Under the pieces are notes generated by a model. That model did not search any database. It saw nothing but the letters and a program-made list of their open reading frames with translations, and was not told the DNA's origin. From Sphingomonas sp. (GTDB taxonomy: Bacteria; Pseudomonadota; Alphaproteobacteria; Sphingomonadales; Sphingomonadaceae), in NCBI RefSeq assembly GCF_017744835.1, contig NZ_JAGIAM010000004.1:124001-188000 (forward strand): a stretch of 64,000 bases of DNA. Reading direction: 5' to 3'. A program made the position numbers and the translations under genes. How positions within the stretch are numbered: the first letter of the stretch is position 1; each line of letters starts with the position of its first letter. Positions 7,309-17,400 of this stretch are shown here, piece by piece.

Positions 7309-9240
7309 CTATTCCGCGAGCCAGTCCGCGACCCAGACCAGGGGAGCGTTCCAGTTGATCGCGACTTCGTTGAGCGCATAGGCGCGCGCGTCGTCGGCCC
7401 AGCAGGCCTGGGGGGCGCATTTGCCCTTCAGCTGCTTCGCGACATCGTCGCTCATCGCAGTCGAATTGGCGCCGCCCGAGAGCACTCCGGGCGGCGGCCC
7501 GGGTAGCCTGGGATCGAGCGAATGCGCCCAGAAGCGGTGGTGCGGGTTCATCATCGGCCGCCCCCCATAGCCGCTGACATAGCTGTGCCCGGTCGGGTTG
7601 CGGCCGAGGACATAGTCGACTGCGTCCACCACACCGGCGCGGTACTTGGCGTCGCCGGTGAAATCATAGGCGAGCGCGAGCAGCATCGCGCGATTGAGCA
7701 GGTTCGAATTCGAACCCCAGGGATAGTTGGCCGCGCCATAGGGGATGCGGAAGCCGTTGGTCTTCTCGTCGCCAAGGAAGGTGTCGGCCGCACCGACGAT
7801 CGCGCGCTGGAGCCGCTGCGTCTCGTCGGATGAAAGGCCGGTGCGGACGGTGGCGAGGGTGATTGTGCCGAGCGGCGCGACGCGCGGCCAGCCGGGCTCG
7901 CCTGCAATGCGCGCGAAGTGCGGCGAGCGGCGCACCGCCTCGAGATAGGGCGCCTTCCCCGTGGTCGCGTAGAGCTCAGCCGCGGCCCAGTAGAATTCGT
8001 CGGAGAGGTCGTTGTCGCCATAGCCACCGCTGCCGGTGAAGCTGTTGGTGGCATAGATCTGCGGGTTGCGCGCCGCGGCCTTCCAGGCGCGTTCGGCAGC
8101 GGCGAGGCAGCGGGCAGCGAAAGCACCGTCCACGCCGCGCCAGATGCGCGCGCATTGCGCGGCGGTGGCGGCGAGGTTGAGCGTGGCACCGGTGGTGGGC
8201 GGATAGAGCAGCCGCTCCTCGGGGTCGTCCTGCGGCGGCATCGGCAGCGGAGTCCAGTTGCGGTCGGCGACCTTCTGGTGCGCCATGCCGCCCGCGTCGA
8301 TCTCGGCGAAGTCGGTAGGCTGGGTCTCCCAGGCCGGGCGGCCCGGCGCGGCGGGCCTGGGCGGTCCGACCGGCACGCGCGTGCGGACGCCGTCGGCGAT
8401 CTGCATGCGGAGCAGGAATTCCATCTCGTAGCGCGCTTCGTCGAGCAGCCCGCGCTGGTCGCTGCCCCGCTCGAAGGCATTGAGAAGCGTCCAGAGCGCG
8501 ATGCCGCCGTTGACGACGTACTTGCCGTGGTCGCCCGCGTCGTACCAGCCGCCGGTGACGTCGAGCGCATAGCTGCAGCCCGGCCATTCCAGGCCGCGCT
8601 CGTCCTTGCCGGCGAAGCATTTGGCGACTTCGTGTGGGTGGCCGGCGGGGCGCGCCCATTGCGCGCCGACGATGCGCGCCTCGATCGGAGTGCCGGCGCG
8701 CTGGTGGTAGAAGAAGGCGAGCGCGTCGCGTGCGAGCGGGGCGTAGAGGCCGTCGCGGATCGCGAAGGGATCGCTCTCGGAGCCGCCGACGATCAGGCGA
8801 TAGCCCTCGCCAGGCGTACGAAAGGCGCTGAAGTCGACGCGCTGGACGTCGTTGACCCCCGATGCGGGGTCGGGGCCGTAGAGTTGCGCCTTGCCCTCGA
8901 GCAGCGTGCGGCCCTGCTTGTCGACAAGCTTCCACGTCAGCGGCGCGCTACCGCCCTGAACGATCGCGAGCTTGGGGCTGTCGGGCTCGAAGCCGAGCTG
9001 GTTGAGGTAGATCGGAAGCGGCGGCGGGTTGGCCGCGGCGGGGGCATCGAGGGCGCCGGCGGCAAGGGCGAGCGCCAGAGCATAGCCGAAACGCCTCGCC
9101 TTTCCGTCACCCCGGCCGAAGTTCCGGAGCCCACCGCGAGGCTTGCCGAGGAGCAAGAGCCTCTTGTCCATGACGTGCGGCACCGTGGGCTCCGGCACTT
9201 CGGCCGGGGTGACGGGTTTTTGGAAAGGCTCGTCCCCCAT
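7309..9240 (-). CDS. Glycoside hydrolase family 9 (endoglucanase-like)
   Basis: The protein has a CelD-type N-terminal Ig-like domain (PPPLPIYLNQLGFEPDSPK onward) and a GH9 catalytic domain. GGWYDAGDHGKYV carries the paired catalytic aspartates and NEVAINWNAPL near the C-terminus carries the acid glutamate. GH9 enzymes cleave beta-1,4-glucans or, in some cases, related beta-glycans. The ATG at 9240 has AGGGGG upstream and lies 11 bases after the GH43 stop, so an operon is likely. The N-terminus is odd: about 45 residues encoded by a REP-like hairpin (9106-9213) precede the hydrophobic signal core ALALALAAGALDAPAAA. A later ATG at 9171 has no ribosome site. Substrate is not predictable from sequence. 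Confidence 0.82.
   Translation of the reverse strand: MGDEPFQKPVTPAEVPEPTVPHVMDKRLLLLGKPRGGLRNFGRGDGKARRFGYALALALAAGALDAPAAANPPPLPIYLNQLGFEPDSPKLAIVQGGSAPLTWKLVDKQGRTLLEGKAQLYGPDPASGVNDVQRVDFSAFRTPGEGYRLIVGGSESDPFAIRDGLYAPLARDALAFFYHQRAGTPIEARIVGAQWARPAGHPHEVAKCFAGKDERGLEWPGCSYALDVTGGWYDAGDHGKYVVNGGIALWTLLNAFERGSDQRGLLDEARYEMEFLLRMQIADGVRTRVPVGPPRPAAPGRPAWETQPTDFAEIDAGGMAHQKVADRNWTPLPMPPQDDPEERLLYPPTTGATLNLAATAAQCARIWRGVDGAFAARCLAAAERAWKAAARNPQIYATNSFTGSGGYGDNDLSDEFYWAAAELYATTGKAPYLEAVRRSPHFARIAGEPGWPRVAPLGTITLATVRTGLSSDETQRLQRAIVGAADTFLGDEKTNGFRIPYGAANYPWGSNSNLLNRAMLLALAYDFTGDAKYRAGVVDAVDYVLGRNPTGHSYVSGYGGRPMMNPHHRFWAHSLDPRLPGPPPGVLSGGANSTAMSDDVAKQLKGKCAPQACWADDARAYALNEVAINWNAPLVWVADWLAE
9106..9213. 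repeat. REP-like hairpin inside the 5' end of the GH9 gene
   Basis: Arms of 29 bases (9106-9134 and 9185-9213) are reverse complements with a single mismatch and end in GTCACCCCGGCC/GGCCGGGGTGAC, like the repeat at 116-216. The element is read in frame at the start of the GH9 protein and supplies residues between the start codon and the signal-peptide core. Confidence 0.8.
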
Positions 9241-9251
9241 TCGCTTGCCCC

Positions 9252-11012
9252 CTATTCCCCCTTCTCCGCGAACACCCCGAACACTGCGCCGACGAAGCCG
9301 CCGGCGGTCTTGGTGCTGAGGATGGTGCCGTCGATCGTGCCGATCTCGGTCCAGCGGCCGGGCTTCGTCGCATAGGCGAAGCTGTATTTGTCGCCTGCCG
9401 CCGTGACGCGGAGGTGCACCGGCGCACCGGGCTTCACGTCGAGCGGTACCGCGCCAAGGGTGGCGCCACCCGCGGGCTGCTTCTCCCCTGCCCGCCATTC
9501 GAGCGCCACCACCGGCTTGCCCCCGCGCCGCGTGACGGCGATCGAGGCCCAATATTGATCGTTCTGGAACGCCGCCAGCCCGGCCTTGTCGCCGTCGCGC
9601 TGGGGCGTGAAGCGCACCACCGTCTCGGCGCTGGCATTCATGTGCTGCTGGCGGCGCGCGAGGAACGAGGGATTGGCATTGTCGCCCAGCCCCGCCGTCC
9701 GCGCGTCGAGGACCAGCGCGCCCTTGTCGAACGCGTACCAGCGCTCGCGCGGGTTGCGGAGCATCAGCCAGCGGAGCGGCAACGCCGTGCCGTCGAACTC
9801 GTCACGCACGGTGAACGCGCCGCTGGTCGGCAGCTTGGGCTTCGGCTGGGCGGGGAGCGCTGGACGAGCGTGGACGAAGGGGATCGCCTGGCCCGGGCGC
9901 GTGATGCGCGGCCAGCCATTCTCCCAGGTCACCGGCATCAGGAAGGTCTCGCGACCGGTGTTGTAATAGTCGCCGGTATAAGGGCGCACCGCGAGGAAGG
10001 TCGCCCACCAGTCGCCCTTCTGCGTCTGGACCAGCTCGGCATGGCCCGCCGAAGTGATCGGATTGGCGCGGTCACGCGGCAAGTCGCGCTGGGTGAGGAT
10101 CGGGTTGGCCGGGTTGGGCGTGTAAGGCCCGGTGACGCTCTTCGAGCGCAGGATCACCTGGCTGTGTCCCTCGGCGGTGCCGCCTTCGGCGCAGCTCAGA
10201 TAATACCAGCCATCCTTCTTGAAGATGTGCGGCCCCTCGATCCAGATCGGCTTCTTCGAGAAGTCGACGCCGCCGTTGACCAGCACTTTCCGGGGCCCGA
10301 TCGTCTTGAGGTTGGCGAGGTCGAACTCCTGCACCCAGATCGCGCGGTGCCCCTCATATTGCGGCGTGCCTTCGGGCGGGCCGTTGTTGAGGATCCAGGT
10401 GCGGCCGTCGTCGTCGAAGAACAGCGATGGATCGATCCCACCGTCGAGCTCGGGCAGCCACACCGGATCGGACCACGGGCCCGCCGGGTTCTTCGCGGTG
10501 ACCACGAAATTGCCGCCGCAATCGACGCAGGTGTTGAGAATGTAGAAGGTGCCGTTCTTCGCCTGGATCGTCGGCGCGAACACGCCGCGCGAGAGGCCGA
10601 GATTCTTGAAATCGAGCTGGCCCGGCCGATCGATCGCATTGCCGATCTGGGTCCAGTTGACCAGGTCACGGCTGCGGAAGACCGGGATGCCCGGGAAATA
10701 GCCGAAGGTGGAGGTGACGAGATAATAATCCTCCCCCACCCGCGTGACGCTGGGATCGGGGTGGAAGCCCTGGAGGATCGGGTTGCGATACTCGCCGGGC
10801 CCGGCCTTGTAGAGGCTGTCGACCGGGTCGGCGCCGCGATATTCGAACCAGTCGAACCGCGCCTGCTGCGCCGCGGCGGGCGTGGCGAGCACGAGCGCCG
10901 CCGCCGGAAGTTGACAAAGTAGACGCCCCAACGCGGGCGCATGCGCGGGTACGCACGTGCGCACATACGCGTACGCACGCGAGAGAAGGTTGATGGTCCG
11001 CTTCGAGTCCAT
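9252..11012 (-). CDS. Glycoside hydrolase family 43 beta-xylosidase/arabinofuranosidase
   Basis: A 586-residue exported enzyme with a five-bladed GH43 catalytic domain and a C-terminal beta-sandwich (about residues 390-580). The three catalytic acids can be placed: Asp86 in HPDPS, the modulator Asp in GGIDPSLFFDD and the acid Glu in WIEGPHIFKKDGWYYL. The family releases xylose or arabinose from xylan fragments. I chose the ATG at 11012 because GAGG lies 8 bases before it; the open frame extends upstream over a palindrome. The leader contains an unusual alternating purine-pyrimidine run. It follows two halogenase-like genes and precedes GH9 in the same direction, so one transcript is likely. 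Confidence 0.87.
   Translation of the reverse strand: MDSKRTINLLSRAYAYVRTCVPAHAPALGRLLCQLPAAALVLATPAAAQQARFDWFEYRGADPVDSLYKAGPGEYRNPILQGFHPDPSVTRVGEDYYLVTSTFGYFPGIPVFRSRDLVNWTQIGNAIDRPGQLDFKNLGLSRGVFAPTIQAKNGTFYILNTCVDCGGNFVVTAKNPAGPWSDPVWLPELDGGIDPSLFFDDDGRTWILNNGPPEGTPQYEGHRAIWVQEFDLANLKTIGPRKVLVNGGVDFSKKPIWIEGPHIFKKDGWYYLSCAEGGTAEGHSQVILRSKSVTGPYTPNPANPILTQRDLPRDRANPITSAGHAELVQTQKGDWWATFLAVRPYTGDYYNTGRETFLMPVTWENGWPRITRPGQAIPFVHARPALPAQPKPKLPTSGAFTVRDEFDGTALPLRWLMLRNPRERWYAFDKGALVLDARTAGLGDNANPSFLARRQQHMNASAETVVRFTPQRDGDKAGLAAFQNDQYWASIAVTRRGGKPVVALEWRAGEKQPAGGATLGAVPLDVKPGAPVHLRVTAAGDKYSFAYATKPGRWTEIGTIDGTILSTKTAGGFVGAVFGVFAEKGE
10949..10981. other. Alternating purine-pyrimidine tract (Z-DNA-prone)
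   Basis: Thirty-three bases alternate strictly between purine and pyrimidine, mostly CG, CA and TA steps, and a second run of 11 lies at 10937-10947. Both fall inside the part of the GH43 gene that encodes the signal-peptide n-region. Such runs can adopt left-handed DNA under negative supercoiling; whether this one does is unknown. Confidence 0.7.
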
Positions 11013-11024
11013 GTTCAGCCTCAT

Positions 11025-11037
11025 AACCAAATTGGTT
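11025..11037. promoter_or_regulatory. Palindrome before the GH43 gene, possible GntR-type operator
   Basis: AACCAAATTGGTT is a perfect palindrome around a central A, 12 bases before the GH43 start codon, in the gap after the halogenase gene. TTGGT/ACCAA half-sites are typical of GntR-family hexuronate regulators. It is unlike the TGGTAGCGCTA boxes elsewhere in the locus. No cognate regulator is in the window. Confidence 0.45.
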
Positions 11038-11062
11038 CGTATGGGGAAATTGTCTTCACCGA

Positions 11063-12568
11063 TCATGCCGCGCAGTTCTGTCGGATGAAGTCGCGGTGCC
11101 TAGGCATGTAATCGGCGGAGTTGGCGATAGCCTCGCGGATGTGGGCCAGGCGCGAGCGTGTCTCGCCGAGGCTCATCACATCGGCGACCGGATCGTGCGA
11201 CTGCGCCTTCATCAGCTGGCCGTGCATCACTGCGAACCAGCTCGTGTCGTTGAACAGCTCCTCGTTCTCGCGGAAGCAGCGACCGTGGCTGCGGAAGACG
11301 CGCATCTTCTCGGCGAGCCGTTCGGGAATCTCCATCGTGCGGCAATAGTCCCAGAAGGGCGAATCGCTGCGCTCGGTCGCATGGTAATGGAGGATGAGGA
11401 AGTCGCGGATCTCCTCGTAATCGGTCGTCATGATCCGGTTGAACCGGTCGATATCGGCCTGATTGAAGCCGCGATCGGGGAACATGGTGAGGAAGCGCGA
11501 GAGGCCGCTCTGGATCAGCCAGATCGCCGTCGATTCGAGCGGCTCGAGGAAGCCGCCGGCGAGCCCCATGGCGACGCAGTTCTTGACCCAGAGCTTGTTG
11601 CGATGGCCGGTGCGGAACGGCACCGTGCGCGGATCGGCGAGCGGCTCGCCGTCGAGGTTGGCGAGCAGGATCGCGGTCGCCTCATCGTCGCTCATGTACT
11701 TCGAGCTGAAGACATGGCCGTTGCCGATGCGGTGCTGGAGCGGGATACGCCACTGCCAGCCGGCCTTGCGCGCGGTGCAGCGGGTATAGGGCGTCCATTC
11801 GTCGACGCTGGCGCAGGGCACCGCGATCGCGCGGTCGCAGGGGAGATAGTGCGACCAGTCGGTATAGCCGGCCTTGAGCGCCTGCTCGATGATGAGGCCG
11901 CGGAAGCCCGAGCAGTCGACGAACAAGTCGGCCTCGACCTCGGTGCCGTCCTGCATCACCACCGATTGGACGAAACCGTCGTGCCCACGCAGCTTGACGT
12001 CGACGACCCTGCCCTCGCGCCGCACCACGCCGCGCTCCTCGGCATAGCGGCGCAGGAACTTGGCGTAGAGCCCCGCATCGAAGTGGAAGGCATAGGCGAT
12101 GTCGGAGAGCGGCGAATTGCCCGCGTCGATCGCGCGCATGAACTTGTTCCCCCGCGCCGCCTGCGCCTGGAGCGAGAAGGCGTCGATGTCGGGCGCCTCG
12201 CCCAGCTCGTGCAGCCGCAGGAAATAGGCGTGGAAGGACACGCCCTGCATGTCGAGGCCGTACTTGCCGAAGGGGTGGAAATAGGTGTGCCCCACCCTGC
12301 CCCAGTCGACGAACTGGATGCCGAGCTTGAAGCTGCCCTTGGTCTCGCGGACGAACTGGTTCTCGTCGAGCCCGAGCATGCGGTTGAAGGTCGCCATCTG
12401 CGGGATGGTCGCCTCGCCCACGCCGATGATGCCGATCTCGTCGGATTCGATCAGCGTGATGTTCGCATATTGCGAGCCGAGGATGCGCGAGAAGGTCGCC
12501 GCGGTCATCCAGCCAGCGGTGCCGCCGCCGACGATGACGATGCTGCGGATGCGATTGTCTTCGGTCAT
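11063..12568 (-). CDS. Flavin-dependent tryptophan-halogenase family protein
   Basis: A 501-residue homologue of flavin-dependent halogenases such as PrnA and RebH. It has the FAD-binding GGGTAGW (about residues 14-20), the lysine of GSFKLGIQF (Lys81) that corresponds to the catalytic lysine, the family motif WQWRIP and the glutamate of LEPLEST. All landmarks needed for halogenation are therefore present. The substrate is unknown; in sphingomonads and xanthomonads such genes cluster with TonB-dependent receptors and their role there is not settled. The ATG at 12568 follows TGAGGA and lies 8 bases after the stop of a paralogous gene. A flavin reductase partner is not encoded nearby. Confidence 0.85.
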   Translation of the reverse strand: MTEDNRIRSIVIVGGGTAGWMTAATFSRILGSQYANITLIESDEIGIIGVGEATIPQMATFNRMLGLDENQFVRETKGSFKLGIQFVDWGRVGHTYFHPFGKYGLDMQGVSFHAYFLRLHELGEAPDIDAFSLQAQAARGNKFMRAIDAGNSPLSDIAYAFHFDAGLYAKFLRRYAEERGVVRREGRVVDVKLRGHDGFVQSVVMQDGTEVEADLFVDCSGFRGLIIEQALKAGYTDWSHYLPCDRAIAVPCASVDEWTPYTRCTARKAGWQWRIPLQHRIGNGHVFSSKYMSDDEATAILLANLDGEPLADPRTVPFRTGHRNKLWVKNCVAMGLAGGFLEPLESTAIWLIQSGLSRFLTMFPDRGFNQADIDRFNRIMTTDYEEIRDFLILHYHATERSDSPFWDYCRTMEIPERLAEKMRVFRSHGRCFRENEELFNDTSWFAVMHGQLMKAQSHDPVADVMSLGETRSRLAHIREAIANSADYMPRHRDFIRQNCAA

Positions 12569-12576
12569 TCGAGTCC

Positions 12577-14112
12577 TCAACGGGCGGCCGCGACCACCGC
12601 GGGCGCGGGCGGTGCGGCGGGACAATGGCGGGCGAGATAGTCGGAATGGCGCGGCATGGCCTCGGTCGTGCGCGCGAACACGGTGCGGATGCGCTCTGCC
12701 ATGGCGCGGAGCTGGTCGAGGTCGAGCGCGTCGACCAGCGGGTCCCAGCCCTGCGGCGTCACCCCCTGCCCGCGCAACACCGCGATCCAGCTCGCCTCGG
12801 CGAACAGCTCGTCATCGTGGCGGAAGATGCGGCCGCGGTTGCGGAACAGCGCCATGCGGCGGGTGAGGCTTTCGGGCACCTCCATCTCGCGGACGTGGCG
12901 CCAGAGCTCGCCGGGCCGCGCGTTCGCCTTGTAATGGAGGATGACGAAATCGCGGACCTGCTCGTACTGGCGCCGCATCAGATCATTGTAGGTGTCGCGC
13001 TCGGCATCGCCCCAGCCGCGATCGGGGAGCAGCGCGAGCAGGCGCGTTATCCCGGCCTGGATCAAGTGGATGCTGGTCGATTCGAGCGGCTCGAGGAAGC
13101 CCGAGGACAGGCCGAGCGCGACGCAGTTGCGGTTCCACGAGAGCTTGCGGCGCCCGGTGGTGAAGCGCAGGTGCCGCGGATCGGCGAGCGCGGGGCCGTC
13201 CAGATTGGCGAGCAAGGTCGCGGCCGCCTCGTCGTCCGAGAGGTGCGCGCTCGAATAGACATAGCCGTTGCCGGTGCGGTGCTGGAGCGGGATGCGCCAC
13301 TGCCAGCCGGCCTCACGCGCAGTGGCGCGGGTATAGGGCGTCGGCTCGCCGACATTGGCCGACGGCACGGCGACGGCGCGGTCGCACGGCAGCCAGTGGC
13401 TCCATTCCTCATAGCCGGTGTGGAGCGCCTCCTCGATCAGCAGGCCACGGAAGCCCGAGCAATCGAGGAACAACTCGCCTTCGATCCGCTCGCCGCTCTC
13501 GAGCTTCACCGCTTCGATGAAGCCGTCGGTGCCGCGGAGCTCGACGTCGGTGATCCGCCCTTCGCGCCGCACCACGCCGCGGCGCTCCGAATAGGCGCGC
13601 AGATAAGCGGCATAGAGCGAGGCGTCGAAATGATAGGCCTGGACGACGCTGGAGAGCGGCGAGGCCGGGTCGCTCGAAGGCGCGGCATAACGGTTGCGAT
13701 GGGCGGCGGTGGCGCAGAGGCTGTATTCCTCGAGCCCACCGGCCATGCCCAGCGCGTGGAGCTTCTGCCAGATCTGGTGGAAGCGCACGCCCTCGATGTC
13801 GAAGCCGAACTCGCCGAAGGGGTGCATGTAGCGCGAGCCCGGGCCCATCCAGTCGACGAACTCGATGCCGAGCTTCATCGATCCCTGAGTGCGCGCGAGA
13901 AAGTCGTTCTCATCGATGCCGAGCATCGCGTTGAAGGTTCGGATCGGCGGGATCGTCGCCTCGCCTACGCCGACGATGCCGATCGCGTCCGATTCGACCA
14001 GCGTGACCGAGATGCCGGCGCGAGTCAGCCGCGACAGCGCGCCCGCGGCCATCCAGCCGGCAGTCCCGCCACCGACGATGACGATGCTGCTGATGGAGTC
14101 GCGCGCGCTCAT
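12577..14112 (-). CDS. Flavin-dependent tryptophan-halogenase family protein (second copy)
   Basis: A 511-residue paralogue of the next gene downstream, with the same landmarks: GGGTAGW at 14-20, Lys80 in GSMKLGIEF, WQWRIP and LEPLEST. It is the first gene of a probable four-gene transcript (two halogenase-like proteins, GH43, GH9). A LacI-type half-palindrome lies 142 bases before its start, which places the set in the xylan regulon. The two copies have clearly diverged but keep every catalytic position I can check, which argues against one being a relic. The biochemical substrate cannot be read from sequence; an indole or aromatic compound is the family norm. Confidence 0.85.
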   Translation of the reverse strand: MSARDSISSIVIVGGGTAGWMAAGALSRLTRAGISVTLVESDAIGIVGVGEATIPPIRTFNAMLGIDENDFLARTQGSMKLGIEFVDWMGPGSRYMHPFGEFGFDIEGVRFHQIWQKLHALGMAGGLEEYSLCATAAHRNRYAAPSSDPASPLSSVVQAYHFDASLYAAYLRAYSERRGVVRREGRITDVELRGTDGFIEAVKLESGERIEGELFLDCSGFRGLLIEEALHTGYEEWSHWLPCDRAVAVPSANVGEPTPYTRATAREAGWQWRIPLQHRTGNGYVYSSAHLSDDEAAATLLANLDGPALADPRHLRFTTGRRKLSWNRNCVALGLSSGFLEPLESTSIHLIQAGITRLLALLPDRGWGDAERDTYNDLMRRQYEQVRDFVILHYKANARPGELWRHVREMEVPESLTRRMALFRNRGRIFRHDDELFAEASWIAVLRGQGVTPQGWDPLVDALDLDQLRAMAERIRTVFARTTEAMPRHSDYLARHCPAAPPAPAVVAAAR

Positions 14113-14253
14113 CGATCGAATGCCCCCGCCTGGCTGGAGATGCGTGCCTCCAGCGTAGCGCCGAGCTGCGCGCCCGAACAGCGCGGCCTTTTTCGCGTGC
14201 CGTGCATGCGGCCGCGCTCCCTGGACATCCCCGCTACCCCTCTCCTTCCGGAA

Positions 14254-14267
14254 TGTTAGCGCTCACT
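14254..14267. promoter_or_regulatory. Candidate LacI-family operator before the halogenase operon
   Basis: TGTTAGCGCTCACT has one perfect half-site (TGTTAGC, read as GCTAACA on the other strand) and one degenerate half. It is 142 bases upstream of the halogenase ATG. Confidence 0.5.
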
Positions 14268-14459
14268 TTCTTTACGGGTCAACCGCCCGAAGGCGGGCCC
14301 AAGATCAGTAAAACGCGCGCCTCGAACCATTGTGCAGCGCAGCGAAAGCGTTGCAAAATAACCACAATCCGCAACTGTCTCAGAACCGTAACACTGAAGG
14401 CTTGATCTTTGCGAGGAGCCCAATCTAGGTTGGGTCGCAAATAATAATATGCGCGATTT

Positions 14460-14473
14460 TGGTAGCGCTAACA
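14460..14473. promoter_or_regulatory. LacI-family operator (xyl-box) before the TonB receptor
   Basis: TGGTAGCGCTAACA is, from memory, identical to the box described for XylR-controlled xylan genes in Xanthomonas. It ends 18 bases before the receptor's ATG. Confidence 0.75.
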
Positions 14474-14491
14474 CAGGGGAGGCACAGCTTG

Positions 14492-17400
14492 ATGCGCAAG
14501 CATTCCATGATTCACGCCAGCGATCGGAGCGTCAGGCTTCGCACCGGGCTGCTCTGCGCGGGCGTTTCCGCCGCGGCGCTCTGCCTGGGGATCACGCCGG
14601 CCTGGGCGCAGACCGAGGCCTCGCCCACCCAGACCACGCCGCCGGCCGCACAGACCGCCGACGAAGCCGCCGTGCAGGATGCGCAGACCGAGGACGCGAT
14701 CGTCGTCACCGGCTATCGCCAGTCGCTGCAGAGCGCGCAGCAGATCAAGAAGAATTCGGACGTAATCGTCGACTCGGTGACCGCCGAGGACATCGGCGCG
14801 CTTCCCGACCGCTCGGTCACCGAGACGCTGCAGCGCATCCCGGGCGTCGCGATCAACCGCTTCGCCGCCGGCGTCGACCCTGACCACTTCTCGGTCGAGG
14901 GATCGGGCGTAGTCGTGCGCGGCCTCACCTATGTCCGCTCCGAGTTCAACGGCCGCGAGGCGTTCAGCGCCAACAACGGCCGTGCGCTGAGCTTCGCCGA
15001 CGTCCCGTCCGAGCTGATGGGCGGTGTCGACGTGTTCAAGTCGCCCTCGGCCGACCGCGTCGAGGGGGGCATCGCCGGCGTGGTCAACCTGCGCACGCGC
15101 AAGCCGTTCGATTCCAAGGGGCTGGTCGTCTCGGCCTCGGCCGAGCTCAACTATGGCGACTTCGCCGAGCAGCCAAGCGCCAATCTCAACGCACTGATCA
15201 GCAACCGCTGGCAGACCGGGATCGGCGAGATCGGGCTTCTCGCCAGCGCCTCATATTCGAACCTGAAGAGCCGGGCCGACCGTCTCCAGGTTTCGAGCTT
15301 CCGCGTCCGCAACCTCTATTCGGACGGCGATGTCGTCGACAACGGCGGCGGCGCAACCGTGGCCGACCGCGTGCTCTTCCCGCGCGGCGCCGTGATCGGA
15401 AACCAGGAATTCGACCGCACCCGCTACGGCTATTCGGCTGCAGCCCAGTGGCGCAGCAACGACGGCTCGATGGAAGCCGTGTTCCAGTTCCTGCGCTCGG
15501 ATGCGCGGCAGGCCTGGACCGAGCACGCCATGGAGATCGCGACCGACAACGTCTCCAGCAACGGCGACTCGCGCCGCGTGCCGGGCACCACGCTCGACTT
15601 CGACGATGACGGCATGTTCGTCAGCGGCGTCATCACCGGCCCGACCGGCTGGCGCGCCGACCAGAACCAGCAAGGCCAGGGCATCCTCGCCCGGGTTCCT
15701 ATGCTCGGCCTCCAGTCGAACGTCCAGCGCCGCGACCATGACGAGCGCCTGGTCACCGACGATTACGGCTTCAACTTCAAGTGGGACGTGAGCGACCGGC
15801 TGGGTCTCACCTTCGACTATCAGCACGTCAAGTCGAGTACCTATCTGATCGACAATGCGCTGTGGAACTCGACCTACCAGAATGCGTCGATCGCGCTCAA
15901 CGGCAGCGATTTCCCGACCATCGAATTCCTGCCCCCGCAGGTCTGCAATGGCCCCGCAGCCAATTCGCAGAACCCGCCGGGCGGCGACTTCGACTGCGCC
16001 GGGTTCGGCAGCCGCGCCACTGCAGACACCACGCCGGGCCAGCAATATGCGCCCAATTATTTCGGTGCGGGCCACACCAGCTTCACCGATCCGTTCAACA
16101 GCTTCCCGCGTGCGGCGATGGATCATATCGAGGACAGCGACGGCAATTCGGATGCCGCCCGCATCGACCTCGAATATAGCTTCCCAGACAACAGCTTCCT
16201 GAAGTCGATCCGCGCCGGCGTTCGCTACGCCGACCGCGAGCAGACGGCACGCTTCTCCACGTACAACTGGGGTCGCCTGTCCGAGCAGTGGGGCAACAAT
16301 GGCCCGGTGTGGCTCGATGACAATGTCGACGGCGTCACCGGGGGCAACGGTGGCACGGCGCAACTCGGCGGTTCGAACGAAGCCTATTATTTCGACAACT
16401 TCTTCCGTGGGCAGGCGGGCAACCCGCTTGCCGGCCAAGGCCGCCTCTTCTACTCGCTCGACACGGTCAAGAACTACGACGCCTATGTCCGCTACGCGAC
16501 GCTGGTGAACAACGAGTGGGAGGCGCAGGTCGCCAACTGCCCGAACGACTCCGTGGTGCGCAACGGCGGCTGGAATCCGCTCGCCAATCGCTGCGGCGTC
16601 GTGGCCGGCACGCCGTTCCTGCCGGGCGAGATCAATCCGATCAAGGAGACCAACAAGGCCGCGTACATCATGGCGCGGTTCGACAGCGAGTTCGGCAATG
16701 GCATGCGCCTCTCCGGCAACGTGGGCGTCCGCTACACCTCGACCAAGCGCAACTCGGAAGGCGTGCAGCAATTCACCTATGGCAGCGTCTACCTGCCGAC
16801 GGAGGCCACCTGCCTCGCGCCGCCGTCCGACGCGACAGCGGTGGTCCAGGGATTCTGCGCCATGCCGCTGGCCACGCGTACCGCGGTGCGCAATTTCCAG
16901 AACGGCGCGCTCGTCGAATCGCCCGGCAAGATCAACTATGACTATTGGCTGCCGAGCGCCAACGTGAAGCTCGAAGTGGGCGGCGGACTCCAGTTCCGAG
17001 CGGCCTATTTCAAGGGCGTCGCTCCTCCCAACACGGGCCTGATCCGCAATTATGGCGACGTGCGCGTGAATGCGGTGCAGAATACCAATCCCGACGGCAC
17101 GCTCATCCCGGGCAGCTTCCGCCTCCAGGCCGATGTCAACCGCGGCAACCCCTTCCTCAAGCCGGTCGAAGCCGACAACTTCGATCTCACTGCGGAATGG
17201 TATTTCTCGAACGTCGGCCAGCTCACGGTCTCGGGCTTTTACAAGCGCCTCAAGAACGTGGTGACCAACGAGACCTATCGCAGCACCTACACCAACAACG
17301 GCCAGACCTTCGATGCGCTGATCACCAATCCGGGCAATGCGACGGAGACCGGCACGATCAAGGGCGTCGAAGTTGCCTATCAGCAGACGTTCGACTTCCT

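Larger units (their letters stand above)
14113..14491. promoter_or_regulatory. Divergent promoter region, halogenase operon and TonB receptor
   Basis: This 379-base gap has no gene. It carries two LacI-type boxes, one near each flank (14254 and 14460), a short hairpin CCCAATCTAGGTTGGG at 14419-14434 and AT-richer sequence from about 14340 to 14460 where promoters are likely. I cannot fix the -10 and -35 elements with confidence. Confidence 0.6.
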
